Assembly (NCBI GenBank): GCA_013350335.1
Contig: CM023537.1
Span: 10,906,438-10,970,437, forward strand
From: Chimonanthus salicifolius
Taxonomy: Eukaryota; Streptophyta; Magnoliopsida; Laurales; Calycanthaceae
Direction of reading: 5' to 3'
DNA length: 64,000 bases
The position numbers and the translations under genes were made by a program. The notes under the pieces are model-generated. The model did no database searches and had not been told where the DNA came from. It saw only the letters and a list, made by a program, of their open reading frames with translations. Position 1 is the first letter of the stretch. The number at the start of each line of letters is the position of its first letter. Below, piece after piece: positions 26,530-39,333 of the stretch.

Positions 26530-29500
26530 TGATTTGTTTGTTGAGAAGAAAATTGACCAACTTGTCATGGTAAGGCATCAGAGGGAACTTATTTGACAGC
26601 CCCTTAGAGAGAATAATTTATTATAAGTGAACTACTGGAAATTTTCAATTCAGTGGTTCATGTATTGTCTGCATGGAGCATTGGCTATCCTTTTAATATT
26701 TTATGAGGGAAAATGTTAGTACCGTGCACCTGTCCTGTGGGGTCTATTTTTGGTGATCCATGTTATTGATATGATGAGCAGTTTGATATGATGAGCCATT
26801 ACACGTGACTCTCCCTGATTGCAAGATGCCTAATCTTCAATCTCGGCTTTAATTTGGTCTCCATATGCATTACTTTTCTTTAACCATCTTTGGCTTGCCA
26901 TTGACTAAAAAGATCTTCCGACCTTCAGAAAGATTTTTAGCTGGGTCACATCAGCTCAATGGTCCGAACATGTGCTCCTCATGTGGCCACGTGGGCACTT
27001 CAGCAAGTTATTTTATCTAAAAAGAAAACTACTGAGTTGAGCTAGTGAGAGCTCTTAGGAAGTTTTGAGAGTCATTGTGGTGAATCTGTGTTACCACATA
27101 CTTGGGGTTGTCCACTTAGTGTCTTAGAAAAGTACATGTGATACAAAAAATGGGAAAATCAACATTTTCAAATAAAAATGTCACAGATCTTACAATTATT
27201 AAGATTCATTCCATATCAGACATGTACCAATTAGATCTAAAGCTATGCAATGAGATACTCGTAGGCAAAAAGAATTTTCTAATGAGCTGTTCAATTTATA
27301 GATACAAATCTGACTGCCGTAAGTTCTAATTAATATGATTTTTTTCCTTATTAAGATATCTAGAACATCTTTTTTTTTTTTTTTTTATAAAAAAAATGGA
27401 TTGGGCAAGGGAGACACGGTGTCTTACATCAATCTGAAAAATTAAAGAAGTTAATAAAAGCAGGAGTAAGAATAAACCTACTCTTCTTCTTCTCCTGGAA
27501 ACCAGTAACTTACCATTAGAGAGAGAGAGAGAGAGAGAGATCTAAGGTGACGAATAATATCATATGGAAGGAGTTCTAAAAGTCAAATCCAAATTACCTC
27601 ACCCCCAAAATCACAGGAAGAAATTAGTTCCAAGTAGGTTTCTTTTTTTTTTAGCTTTAAATGTCAAGCAAATGATCAGAATTTATTTACATTGGAGGGA
27701 CTCTATTGGAGTACTGGGATTTTTTTTTTTTTGAGGATCAACAATATTATCATGAGTAATATTGTCCAATAAAGTGTTGATATAAAAAGCATTCACCCCT
27801 TTTTTGTTGCGGGGCTTGCGGGGTTGCTAAGGGGAGGGGGAAAGGAAAGGGAAGGGGGGAGGGGAGGGTTTCCAATTCCTCCCCTGCTTACATGCATTAT
27901 ATGGTCTCCTATAACCTAGATAGATGTCAACCATTCATCAAACTAAACCACAACTGCTGCTGTTAATAAAAAGGTAATCCAATATACATACCAAATACTT
28001 TAGCTTAAAATTAATCAGCATGAAAACTCGTTTTTCTAAATGTATAGCTTCTTATGTGGGTCTGAGGTGTATCCATGTGGACAATGGGCCGAAACTGCTT
28101 CAATTTTTATTTTTTTTTGAAAAACCATACTGATTTTTGCATTGTTCATTTTTTGCACTTTGGCACAGATATGCTTATCTTTCTATGAGGTAAAAAATAA
28201 GCAAGCAACATGGTTCAGTAACAAAATTGAGCGCTTGTATTGGGAGCAGTGGTATATTAATTTGAATGTGGTACACTCAAAGCCTCATTCTGGCAAATCT
28301 CATCATACAAAACTTGTGATAGATCCAGGAGGTATATTTCTGATTTTAAATATTGACAAGTTAACGATATTGATGTTTCCATTCATCTAAAGAATGTGAA
28401 ATGATACCTAATTTGACCGTTTGCTAATTGTCTGATTCCAGAAAGTGCATTTGAGGAGAGGAACATGCGCCGTGCTGCCTTAGAGGCTTCACTGCGTGAA
28501 GTATTGTTTCAAATCATCAGATTTGTCAATGAAAAGAAAGATCACATTCCTCCTGTGCCTAATCTTGAGGGTGTGACATTTCCATGCGAAATCACAATTC
28601 CAAGGTAATCTCTCTCTCTCTCAAATGCACAGTACACATACCCCCCCCCCCCCAAAAAAAAAAAAAAAGAGTTGGCCTATGAACAAAGTATTCTAGACTG
28701 AAAGTTCCTTGCAATCTTTCTGTGGGTCTTCTTACTGGCAAAACAAAGTCTTTTTTCCCCATTTAATTTGAACTGTAGTTACTTTTCTTTCTTAATCGTT
28801 TATGATCTTTTCGTCATTTGGAGGGTTAGAAGTCTATTTGCGGGTGATTGTTGGTGCAACGGCCACAAACTTCTGGTTCATTATTTCCAATGGTTTTGAC
28901 TGAATCAGGTCTCCTTGGAAATTTCAAATATGTATTTGTTGATCAGCATTGTTTATGCCTCAATTTTCAAACACTGTTGTTTTCTTTTGAGAGGTACCAA
29001 ATTATAGAGAGAGAAACCCGTGAGGATTGGTTTAGCGGTCAGGAACCCGCTTGAGATGCAAGAGGTCTTGGGTTCAAGTTACTCTCAATACAAAAGGGTC
29101 ACTCCCCATAGTGTTAGCCGGTGTGTGTTGATAGGGAGGTTTACACATGCCCCAAAGATTAGTTAGGTGCTCTAAGAGACTTGAATACCTTGTTCTTCAA
29201 AAAAAATTATAGTGTGAGAGAGAGAGATGAATATGGATACGAAAAGGAAACTATACCATACAGTATGACAATAGAAAGTAGCTGTGGATTGTCATTTATT
29301 TACTCTCTTATGATTTGACAGGTTATGTTGTTCTTTGTCATGACTCATTATATTCATGGTGGAAAACTAAATTACAAAATAAGAAAAACACTTTTTGATT
29401 GAATCAGATCCATGGTGGATGGGTGACAATATCTTCCATGGTTAAATGAAAATGGGATTTTGGGATCTCTCTCTCTCTGCTTCATGAAGCTGAAAAGCAG

Positions 29501-30791
29501 AGTTCTTTTTGTGATTGGTTTTTCCATTTGTTTTTCCCTGTTGATTTTAATATAGTGGAACTAATGAAATACTCACGTTCTTTTAACCATTATTTTAATT
29601 TTTATTTGGGTCTATCTTGTTTGCTAATTCATGGAGAAGTGGATTGGGTCCCCCAGTTTCAATCAAGATTGCATTTTGGGTCTAGGAAAATGGAAATGAT
29701 TGGGTTGATTCCTGCTTTTCCTTTTTGCTCCTTGAAATCTTTAAAGTATATATTTCTACTTGACCTGAAATGCTTACGTTAACTTTTTTGGGAGAGATGC
29801 ATCTGGTGGTGATCAATACATGGACTGGTTTAATGAAATTACATTTTGTCCTATTTGCAATGCTTGCATCTGTGTCTACCCTAAGATCTAGGCCGAAGGC
29901 CCACCAGCAAGCCTATGAAGCATGCAATAGATGGAATGTTCTGGTGCATAGAGAGATCATGCTTCAAAATTTCCACATTAGGTAGGATTTGATGAAATCC
30001 TATTTAAGTTCTTTTTACTTGAAAAAAAAAAAGGAGAATTTTCAGTAATTACTTTTTATCAATTTATCCTAAAAGGTATGGATTTCCTTGATTAACTTTC
30101 TAAGATTAGTATGATGATAGGTGTTAATGTAGGACACCTTTGCATCAGTTGTAATAATCTAGCAACACTTACGAATGGGAAAAGAATCCCATGTTGTGAT
30201 GTCTCGTATATGTGTGTTCCCTCTTTTTGAAAATACAATTAAAGCTTGGATTTGAAGATTGTGAAGATACTGATTGCCCTTCTTCCCATATCCTGAGGTG
30301 AGATCCATTCCGGTACATATTCTCACCTCTATTCCAATCACTTGATCCTCTTTTGTCTTCTTTATTTGTGGCCAATTGTTTTTGGAGAAGGATCTGTGCC
30401 AAAATCCTAAATCTAGAAGTCATAAGAACAATTTTTTTGAATCATAAAAAATTATTCTTTGTTCCATGGAATCCGTTCAGCTTATGCATGAATTGGCTCA
30501 AGTTTGCTCATCGTTCTGTTGTTCATAGTCGTTGTCCTTAAAACCATAATTCATGATCAGATGAAGCTATAATCTGCACATGGATGAGATCAATGGAAAT
30601 CTATTTGTATTTCTTTGTTTTTTAATGTGTCATTTTACCTGCTTACATGATCTAACATCTTTCATTACTAGATCTATTTCATATCTCAACCTCCTGCTTT
30701 ACTCTTGCATGACAGTTCATCAGATTCTTCTTTTGGAATGGACATGTTCAAGAGGATGCTCCAGACGGGGCATCCAAGCATGCTTAGCTGA
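14806..30791 (+). CDS. ATG101: Autophagy-related protein 101
   Basis: HORMA-fold subunit of the ATG1 kinase complex, partner of ATG13, needed to start autophagosome formation in the cytosol. Seven exons join in phase: 14806-14838, 16413-16449, 18043-18128, 25989-26084, 28169-28331, 28442-28604, 30716-30791. They encode 217 residues, the usual length. The N-terminus MNCEVCHLKELEVEHFEIRE is nearly identical to plant ATG101. FHRALGLVRPKDID, FYEVKNKQATWF (WF at 99-100), ERLYWEQWYINLNV and GMDMFKRMLQTGHPSM are also diagnostic. The start is the first ATG and matches family starts. No stops or frameshifts. Introns 1-4 and 6 are 1.6-7.9 kb and packed with transposon remnants, yet all splice sites are GT-AG. 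It is divergent from the kinesin, 4.6 kb away. Confidence 0.96.
15080..15650. mobile_element. Possible MITE with GTTTGGAT ends
   Basis: Within ATG101 intron 1, GCGTTTGGATGCATGAAAAG at 15080-15099 faces an inverted counterpart at about 15624-15650 (complement TGTTTGGATACAGAGAAATG). GTTTGGAT ends are common in plant MITEs. The inverted repeat is gapped and I see no clear target duplication, so the boundaries are tentative. Confidence 0.4.
16560..16800. repeat. Dispersed AT-rich repeat, copy in ATG101 intron 2
   Basis: Second copy of the block described at 7990-8300, sharing ACCTAATTAAA, ACTAGTACATTATTTTCT and TTTTCACACC followed by TTTTCATTTAAA. It lies directly upstream of a reversed copia fragment and could be part of the same insertion. 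Confidence 0.6.
16850..17260 (-). mobile_element. Ty1/copia reverse transcriptase fragment
   Basis: Read on the minus strand, frames together give VIYGLKQSPRA, then DKFSKALLQYGFSRSN, then VYANDIVLTG and SSKGLFFSQRK, in the order found in copia polyproteins. The YVDD catalytic motif is altered to YAND, and frameshifts separate the blocks, so it is dead. Sequence up to about 17500 on the plus side may be further element remains. It sits antisense within ATG101 intron 2. Confidence 0.85.
18176..18400. repeat. 111/114-bp tandem duplication after ATG101 exon 3
   Basis: The unit starting GTCCATGGCACTTGTGAGCC and ending TATCAAGAATGC occurs at 18176-18286 and 18287-18400 with only a few differences, mostly in T runs. 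It begins 48 bases after the exon 3 donor and is intronic. Confidence 0.9.
18910..19544 (+). other. Pyrimidine-rich block inside the LINE, origin unknown
   Basis: Between two normally close L1 coding segments there are about 630 bp of CT-rich sequence that do not resemble L1. One frame stays open for 201 codons (19068-19673), running out into LINE sequence, but its translation is a Ser/Phe/Leu-rich string typical of pyrimidine-rich DNA. It may be a separate insertion or a rearranged piece. I see no inverted ends or target duplication. Confidence 0.5.
19741..22030. mobile_element. Solo LTR (Ty3/gypsy-like) inserted in the LINE
   Basis: A 2290-bp segment starts TGTAGCGCCCC and ends GGGTGTCACA, giving TG...CA termini with near-inverted GCGCCCC/GGGGTGT ends typical of long plant gypsy LTRs. 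The 5-bp target GGAAC lies directly before it (19736-19740). The second copy of GGAAC is at 22556-22560, displaced by the younger insertion at its right end. Removing 19741-22560 rejoins the LINE reading frame (ACWN then MVGPDF). There is no internal gag-pol region, so it is a solo LTR. Confidence 0.85.
22033..22549. mobile_element. hAT-type MITE inserted at the end of the solo LTR
   Basis: A 517-bp element begins CATGGTTGTTAAAATC and ends GATTTTCACAACATTG, terminal inverted repeats matching at 13 of 16 positions. It is flanked by a perfect 8-bp duplication GTCACAGG (22025-22032 and 22550-22557), the hAT signature. The target overlaps the LTR end and the LTR's own target site, so this is the youngest layer. 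Both subterminal regions carry many copies of the motif TTACGATTCGTAT or variants. No transposase is encoded. Confidence 0.9.
26191..26450. repeat. About 130-bp tandem duplication in ATG101 intron 4
   Basis: The unit TTAAGGTGTC...CCTTCCAAATGCA...AATC is repeated at 26191-26319 and 26320-26450 with scattered substitutions and small indels. It starts about 105 bases after the exon 4 donor and runs directly into a TC microsatellite. Confidence 0.88.
26449..26526. repeat. (TC)39 microsatellite
   Basis: Uninterrupted TC dinucleotides over 78 bp in ATG101 intron 4. The open frames seen across it on both strands (Ser-Leu or Arg-Glu strings) are artefacts of the repeat. Confidence 0.97.
28999..29212 (+). 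mobile_element. tRNA-derived SINE in ATG101 intron 6
   Basis: The body carries a tRNA-like A box (GATTGGTTTAGCGGTCAGG, near 29024) and a B box (GGTCTTGGGTTCAAGT, near 29064). It ends near 29203 in a short A tract. The flanks share AAATTATAG (28999-29007 and 29204-29212), a likely 9-bp target duplication. A/B-box spacing is as in tRNA genes, but the sequence does not fold as a tRNA gene and the element has a tail. Confidence 0.8.
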
Positions 30792-33152
30792 GAATCTGAG
30801 CCAGAATGTGTAAGACTTCTTACTATATAAAATGATGATATTAATGGCTTTTATTTGTCATTAAAATAGGAGTTGAATCATTCACTGCTGGTGGATTGAG
30901 TGTCCTTGGTTTTAGCTAAGTGGATTGTGTGGTTTATTGTCTTGATCATTGATTTGATGGACCCCACCCTGTATGGACTCTAGCCAGAATTTCTCTTTGG
31001 GATTTATTCTGGTCCTTAAATTGTTGTTCTATGATGAAGTTATTTGCAAAAGGGTCCACATTCAATGGGATGATAAATAATAAAAATGGATGGCTAAAAT
31101 TATTTGAATCCTGTAGAAGTCTGTTATTAGCACTCATGGTCGTTGCTGGTGCCCCTTGGGATGGGCTCAGGTCACCGGACACTAATCTTCAGTTTGTGGG
31201 TCATATAAATCCTCATGTCAGCAATCATTTGCAGAGCAATTTTATGATTCTTGACAGTATTGCCTGCATAACACCTTGACCCAGTATATAAATGTGTTGG
31301 ATCTACTTGCATGGTAACCTACAATCCATTAGATTTATGGATCTTACACTCAGCAGTCATGACTGCCCCTTGGATGAGCTTTAGGTACTTCACCCGACAA
31401 ACACATAATATGTATCCTCTTGTTAGCAGTCATCATCAGAATGATTTTATGGTTCTTTGACCTGCTAATTTGCATAGTCTTTTCGAGCCTAAAGTGTGTA
31501 TTGGGTCAATGGTTTGGGGGTTCATTCTACTCCTCACCCAACAGACCTATTTGTCTGATCATAACCTTTGCATTCAAATTGATTGTTGAGAAATATGACT
31601 AGAGTCTGCATTGAGTGTAGAGATATCAAAACATTGGATGGATAAGATCTTCCACTGGACTTTTCCCAAGCATATACTCTATCTATGGTAGGACTCATCT
31701 GATTGGTGACCCGGGCAACTAAACCATAGGGTGAACTGGTGAATACACGAACAGTAGGCTCAAGGATGCATGAACGTTAGGCTTCTTTGAGCCTTCTACA
31801 TATCAATGGTGACCACCATAGTCCCTAAGAAGGTGCTCTACCAGAATCAGAATTCAAAACACCAGACTTCTAGCAATGATGCCATTTTAGTGCAGTGTTT
31901 GGAATAGCCAAACCCCTAGGCTGATGTGTCATGATGTTAGGCAAGAGAACTGAATCTGGTTTTAGTTCTAATGTTCCCACATCCCATAGGAGAGGTGGGT
32001 CTAATTTCCCTGATTCACACTACTGAGATGACCTTTAATGGATTTTTATTTTTATTTTTGTTTGCTAATCAGAACAGAAGGAAAAGGTCGGATGGCTGGA
32101 TGCATTTTTTTAGAATGGGGAGAACAGATTCATGGATTTATCCATTAAACCCTTTGTAATGTACAGTGCTGCTTTTCTTTTGTTTTTTGAACCTGTAATG
32201 CTCTGTATATATATTAGGTCATGCAGTTGATGGCATTATCTTTGATACAAGTCTAAGACACTGCTCAATCCCTCTCCTATGGCTGTGACATTGTATATTA
32301 TTTCCTCTCTTATTTGAAGTTACTGCAACCTGAAATTTGCCTGCATGTATAGATAAAAGATAGTTTGACATTGTGGTCTGTGGATGTGCAGATTGAATAC
32401 GGTCTATTTGGATCTTTTTACTGGTTTGATTCAATTTCCTCAAACCAAACAAACTTGTTGGCTGAATAAGCTGGTTTGCCCTCTTTGACCCTTTTATCCA
32501 GTTCTATGATCCTAAGAACAACATCAAATTGATTTGAAATATACATCTGTTCTAGTTGGACAGGCCAATACAATTTGGATTTTACAACAGTGAGGCAGAA
32601 CCTATTCAGTGGAAGTGGTTTTGTTGATGAAAAAAAGATTCAGCCATTGATTTTTTTTTTTTTTAGATTTGATTTTGTCACCTATCTTCTGCTACTGTAG
32701 TCCAAAAGTGAATATCACTGAATGTGTAAATGTGTATTTGGGCAGAAATGAAATCAAACTTACTTCCTGGGTGTTGTCATGGCTTAAAAAATTATAAGAT
32801 ATTTTTATCAAATTAAAATCTTATTGTCTCACTGTCATTAAAGGATAGTGATTATTGCTGGTTTACTCTTAAAGTAAAAAAAAAATTGTGAAGATCATTT
32901 GTAGAATTGTAGATTAGGAGATGAGAGGTCCACTTATAAACAATATCTTCTAACTATCTTCTATTTTATTATCATATTCGCTTGTGATTTACTATCTATT
33001 AAATATTAAATTGAAATCTTTATTTTATAGAATTACAAATTTTAACCACTGAAATTTAGAATAACCAAATGCATACTGATAATCTACTTCATTTTCTTTA
33101 AACAACAAAATAATTCTAATAAATTAAATTAAATTTAAGTAATGATGTAATA
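30792..33152. other. ATG101 3' flank and intergenic DNA
   Basis: The first few hundred bases should contain the ATG101 3' UTR; no polyadenylation site can be fixed. Around 31130-31520 two loosely related blocks (sharing GACTGCCCCTTGG-like, AGCAGTCAT-like and ATTTTATG-TTCTTGAC-like pieces) suggest an old duplicated repeat. Nothing protein-like is seen. Confidence 0.5.
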
Positions 33153-33400
33153 AGAGATGATCATAACCCCAAGGGGTTATCCTAATTAATTTGGGAGCAA
33201 GATCTTTAGAGAGAGGTCTTGGATTCAAACCATAGGAGCTCTAATAAAGGGCTATTTTCCATGGGAATATGTATAGAGTAAGGTTCCATCGATTTATCCA
33301 GTGTGTACAAATAGAGGGGTTTTTATACACTCTGAAGGACTAGTCGAGTGCGATACGTGGATACCTACATACGGAAAAAAAAATAAAATAGAGATGATCA
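33153..33400 (+). mobile_element. tRNA-derived SINE with perfect 11-bp target duplication
   Basis: The body (33164-33389) shows tRNA-like promoter boxes, including B box GGTCTTGGATTCAAACC. Its 3' region, GGACTAGTCGAGTGCGATACG, resembles the Au-type plant SINE end, followed by an A-rich tail. AGAGATGATCA is repeated exactly at 33153-33163 and 33390-33400, giving the insertion limits to the base. Confidence 0.85.
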
Positions 33401-36400
33401 CGTATACTTTTTAATGGCACTTAATAATGTAAAAGCACTTGACGATATCCATATGTCACTTTTAAAGGTAATAAAAGAAGGTATTCTGTCATTCTAATAG
33501 TAAAGATAACATTATAACAGCAGAAGATGACAATTAAGACGGATGACTTTCACCTTTTAAAAGTTTAAAGTATTCATTAATTTTTAATGTAAAGATACAT
33601 ATATATATATATCTTTTGAAATTTATGAAACTATTAAAGCTACTGTTGGATGAATTAAATAAGAAAGAAAGGTGTGATAAACTTCATATATTTTCTAGTT
33701 AAGTACTTTCTTTTAATCTATCAAATCATGGGTCCAATAATTTTTAAAAATCTTTACATTTAAAAATCAATTAATATTAAGATTTTTAAGAGATAAAACT
33801 TACCTATCTCAAATAATATCATTATTATCTTTTTAGCATTTTGATGATTTTTCATAATGAAAACAACAATACTACACTGACATAATTGAGTCACTGGACT
33901 ATCATAACTGAGATTATATAACATTTGATAATAAGCTAGATTTATTGACTCTAAGAATAAAATAATGATTGATGATGAAAAGAAATTGATATCATTTAAC
34001 AAGCATAACTAATAAATTTAAACTATATAAAATAAATAGTTGAATATCAACTTTATTTACTTAAATTAAATAAATAAAAGTTTCATTTTTATAATTTCAA
34101 TTGACAATCTCTCACTTTCACGTAAAAACTTCTACAGATGAATCCACTGCTTTAAAACACACTAAGAATTTGAACTCAAAACCAGTCAACAAGTTTGAAT
34201 TACGTGTACGTGTCGTGATTTTTAAAGTATATAAGACATGATTTAGATTGATGTACATATGCCACGTGTAAGTCATATGCTAAAAGAGCGAATACATTGA
34301 ATTTAAACTATTTAATGTAATGAGCCTTGTTGGCTTGACCCTAAGAGAGAGAAAACCAAAGCCATCGTTTGGGGGAGAATATGACGGTGAATGACAAAGA
34401 CGGGAGGATTAGATTTTGATGAGCAGAAATCTATCTACATTTCTTAAAATTGGATTTTAAGGATTATTTTGTTGGGTCTAATTTAAATAAAATCATATGA
34501 ATAATTATTTTATGAAATATCATCTCCATCTGATGACTCAATCACTTGATTTTAGATAACTAAAAATCAACGGTGTGTACTCATCAAAATTTAAAGGCCA
34601 AGATTATATGACTTAGATTAATTGATATTAAAATTTTATATGATCCATATCTATATAATCAAATATTAAACAAATATAATTTTTTAAGACCTAAAATCTA
34701 TCTAATAACATGTTTAGTTAGTGTATCTCGCTAATGTATTTCACTAATCTAACTTTTGATAAGAAGACGGTCAACTGCTCAACCCACGGCTTTGCCCTTA
34801 CATAAGTGCTTACGTCACACACACTCCCTGCTCTTTATCTTGCACTTACGACAATGATAATTTCAAAAGTGGTTGCTTAAAAATTTTAAAATTCAGATTT
34901 TAGTTCTAAATAGTAAATACATTTAGTCAAATAACTTGATGATCCATTAAAATAAATTAAATCGCCAATCATAAAATTTAAATAGATTTAGACCCTTTTC
35001 TATTTTATATGACTAAATTTTTTAAATTGTGTATCGTGACTTAAATCAAGAGTTTGTATTATTTTATTTGTCAATTGATACATATCAAAAAAAAAAATTT
35101 GTCCTTCGATATATATATATCATGAGTTTTAACCTTTCATTTTGAGTATTGATTGGAAGGGTAAAACGAGAATTCAAAAACCCTATATCGTATTGAATAA
35201 CTAATATACGAAGCACTAATACACCCAACAGTAATGGCTGAAGCCATTTTTTGTTTTTATTTTTATTTTAAATTGGTTTCAGCCTATTTTCACATTATTG
35301 TCACTGACATTTATAAATTAAGTTATCAAAAATTTAAATTTATTTTGATTTATTTTCATATACTTTTACCATCTTTAATTATTTTCACTAATTTATTAAG
35401 TATTGACTTTAAGATAATCTCAAATTTTGATTTTTTATTAAAATAATTTAATGACAAAGTATTAAAATAAAACTACATATAAGCTACAGTTACTTGTTTA
35501 GATTGATACATAATAATATCTCCGAGAAAATTTAAAATCAGTTTTATAAAATACATGGTTTTATAAATTTTTAAACAATAACATATACTGCCACGTGTTG
35601 AACAGTCTCCGGTCTCCACGTTTAGACCGCAGCATCTTGGATGGTTCTTCTTCCGATTTCAGGGCCCATTAAAGTATCAAGCAGCTCACCCACCCACTCT
35701 CGGGCCCAGGCCCGAAATTTTCTTTTTTAATACCACCTTACACGGCTGACTTTGGGTGGCTTTGATGGCTATAAAGGGTTTGGATTAAAAGTATATTTCA
35801 TAGATTATTTATTGGTAAAAAAAAACCACGATTTAACTTGATAATTACAATGATCCCCTATAAGGCCTCTAAAATTTGCTTAAAAATCAAAATTAACTGT
35901 CCAAAATACATGCTTTTGATTTAATTATTTTTTATTGAATTAAAACAATATTTAATTTATGAGTAATCAAACTTAGTTTAATTCTTATCCAACAATTTTA
36001 TTCACATTTTGGGACGGAAAGATAATTAATTAATGGTTTAAAAAATCTCTTTGGTACAAATTAGCCGTACCCTATCATTCTTTATTTGCTACACAGTAGA
36101 GAAGGTCACAGGAAACAGCATTGACATTCTATCTTCGTTCATTGCGACTGACCGCAAGAATCATCACTTTTGATTTCAGAAGGGAGAAACCCCCCATTTA
36201 AGTAAAGCCCGTTTCAAGTTTTAACTTTTAACCATGCTGAATTGATTAGAAGGAATTTTTTAAAAAATAGAATGAATTACTAAGAATTAATTATTAATCT
36301 AAATAAATAATTGTAGTAAAACATATTAAATTTAAATTTATAATAAATTAATATAATTCAACTGTGAGTAACTCAAAATTTTTTTTAAAGGGATCTACAT

Positions 36401-39323
36401 TTTCAATCTTTCTAAGTAATTTAATTTTTAACAAAGAATTATTCTACATCTATTACCTTAGTTATAATTTGAAATTTCTTTTATATAGAATATATAGTGA
36501 CAATGTATTTCAAAGGTAGATGGTGGCTGTTTATATTGAATTATTTTAAATTCGTATTCTTTAATTGCCGATTACTAATTCACACTCAAGGTCATTTGAC
36601 GATTTTATTACAGATTTTTCTTACTTTGATTTGGATTCAATGGCTCACTAATTTTGAATTCTTGACTTAAATTTAATTAATGTATTCAACTCAAGTTCTT
36701 TTTAGTATTAGATTTAATTTAAATGAGTGAATGTTCACAAATTAATGAAGTTTAATATTTTAATCAATCCATTTATCTTAAATTTCACGCAAATCAACGT
36801 ACTTCTAACTTATCTATTAAACAAATTATCTAAATTCTTATTTTTACTCTAAATGAACATACCAAACTAACAAAGCTGAGTCACAAGATTTTGTAATTCT
36901 TTCAATTACATGACATGGGGCCATAAGTCCCATAATGTTACTTATGTAAGAATTTTAAAGCGATCAATCTCATTAAATGTATATATTCATCTAATTTAAA
37001 TAAATAAAATAGATTATTGAAGTAAAGCTCTTAATTATTTTAAAAAGAAAAAGAAAATTAGAGCTCTCTAACCAAAGTGGTCACTTTATTTGTTTAAATT
37101 AAATAGATAAAAATGTTTAAAGTTGTGTTTGAAACACTCTCATATTTTATAATGAGAGCATTTTTATACTTTTCAATAATTAAACAACAATACGTAGGGA
37201 AAAGACATAAGAGTTCTCTTTTATATTAAAATATTTAAAAGCAATGTATTTTTACAAGAAGTATATTTATAATCTTCACTTTAATTTGATAAAATATATA
37301 TATCTAACAGAATAATATAATTACTGAAATTTAAATGGAATTATAAAAACTTAAATGAATGGTGCAACCAAACTTAAATGACTAAATGAGTCTAACGCAA
37401 TGGACCACAACTTTCTCAACAGGGAAAGACACTCCCCTTCAAAAAAGTCAACAAAACTGTTAAGTTGAAAATACCTAAGATTTGAACCCAATTTACGAAT
37501 AAACCAGGCACTGTAACACGTCACACTTTCTTTAAGGATACTCTCAATTTACGAAACTAACCTTTACGGGCTCTTGCAATTTTCTTGTTTCTCATTTTAA
37601 TTATACAAAATTTATATCAAAAGTAATTGATTAAAGTATATTTTCATATTAAAATAATTCTTATTTCTTAGTGGTAAAAATAAAAAAAATTTTACCATTA
37701 CATAATTAAATGTATTTATCATTTTACTATTTTAAGTAAAGATTCTTTAAAAATAAAAATTAGAGAATACTTCCATCATTTAGTAATAATAAAAAAATGA
37801 AAAATTTACAATTTACTAAAATCAGTTATGTGGCTGGTTATGTTTTCTATTCGTCCACTATTTCAGATATCGATTGACCCTAAAATATTCTTATTTTAAA
37901 AATTAATATTTTAAGTATATTAGTTAAAATTTTGATTTATTTGATATTCATATTGTATTTTATAGTAATTAATACATAATTAATGCATTAAAAATAAATT
38001 AGTATGCAGATAACCTTACACTTTGACTAATTTTTTGAATGTCAATTGATATTGGAATGAATTGCACAAACAATTACTACCTTTTTAAAAAACATGTAAA
38101 TAAGTTTTTATAAGTTTGATAGCATTCTGATGTTTATCTAATTTGAGTTTAAATACTTGTAAATTGGAACTCTGTACTTTTATATTTTTTATTTAAAAAA
38201 ATTATTTGCTTTCTAAAAAAATTCCAATAGGCATATATCATTAGCTCATTTCTTCATCATTCCTTTTTAAAAATTGGATGAACTTATTTATGTGCATTCT
38301 ATATTATTTTTCTTCATATTTATCAAAAATCATAGCTTGTTGATTAAATATACATTTACAACTAAAATACTTTTAAGGAAAACAATCAACAACACAATCT
38401 ATAAAATATTTTTATGTTGAGAGCTCTATATAGAGTCTATCTACAATTATGTAATAAAGTGGGTTTAAAATATCTATTTGTGTATCTAATACCCATGAAG
38501 AATCACTTTCAATAAATAATTATAATTACAGAATTCAAGTTGATCGGTGCAGTAAAGTGGCAAATAGAATAATATTTTATAGCACAAATGATTGAAACTC
38601 ACTATATCTTAGAATTTGTAGATTCAAATCTTATAGGTGTTAGATATGGTAGTTAATCTATAAAAATAATTTGTCAAATTTAAATATAAAAGCCAATCTC
38701 AAAATTGATTGGATAAATAATTTAAATGATGTATTACCGTTGACTTTTGAGCTGTCATAAATTATGACCAAAGTCACTCAATTAAATTAAATTTTTATAA
38801 ATAATATTTTAAAATTTTCAAATATATCAAACACTATGATCATAAATAGGCTCCACTTACACCAACTCACCATAAAATATTTTATGAGGTGGATGGTTGA
38901 ACACCATCCCACTTTATAATCTTTTAACATTTATAATTTAACATCTTTAACATCTTTTAAAATTGTAAATTAATTTGTGCATAATACTTTTTCTTAAATG
39001 AGAATGGATGATAATATGATATAATCTTTGTTATTTTTTTTTCATTTTATCTTTACAGTGAAATGGTGTATATAAAAAAATTAAAAAATAAATTATCATT
39101 ATCTATTTAAAAGAATGTATGAATGTGCAAACCAAATTTATTATAAAATTTCTCAATGGATCTAATATTCTAATGAGACACTTTAAAATAGACCCCCAAA
39201 AATTGAATTTATTTGATCCTCGATAACCAGAAATGGTCAAATGGGGATAGTTCCGTCATTGCACTCACGAATGGTATTACCGTAAATAATTCGAAAACGG
39301 GGACCGTTCCACCCATTGCCCGC
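33401..39323. other. AT-rich gene desert
   Basis: Nearly 6 kb with no supported gene. Base composition is strongly AT-biased, with short ATATAT runs (near 33600) and many poly-A/T tracts. Near 38840-38880 GATCATAAATAGGCTCCAC resembles the arm of the MITE at 48646-48995, perhaps a fragment. The stretch at 35600-36200 is less AT-rich but has no protein-like frame. Confidence 0.5.
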
Positions 39324-39333
39324 TCTATAAACT
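39324..39333 (+). promoter_or_regulatory. Probable TATA box of the thylakoid peptidase gene
   Basis: TCTATAAACT lies about 340 bases before the start codon, just ahead of a pyrimidine-rich leader. Position and sequence fit a plant TATA box; the transcription start itself is not shown. Confidence 0.55.

Noticed and set aside
26320..26596. Open frames of Arg-Glu or Ser-Leu repeats on both strands
   Set aside because: They are translations of the (TC)39 microsatellite in an intron, not genes.
28637..28668. Poly-C followed by poly-A as a regulatory element
   Set aside because: Simple homopolymer runs in ATG101 intron 6, with no further structure.
29020..29090. tRNA gene suggested by A and B boxes
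   Set aside because: No cloverleaf can be formed; the element has an A tail and target duplication, so it is a SINE. The same applies near 33164 and 11700.
35234..35446. 70-codon frame in the gene desert
   Set aside because: AT-rich Phe/Ile/Tyr/Lys string, as expected by chance; no support.
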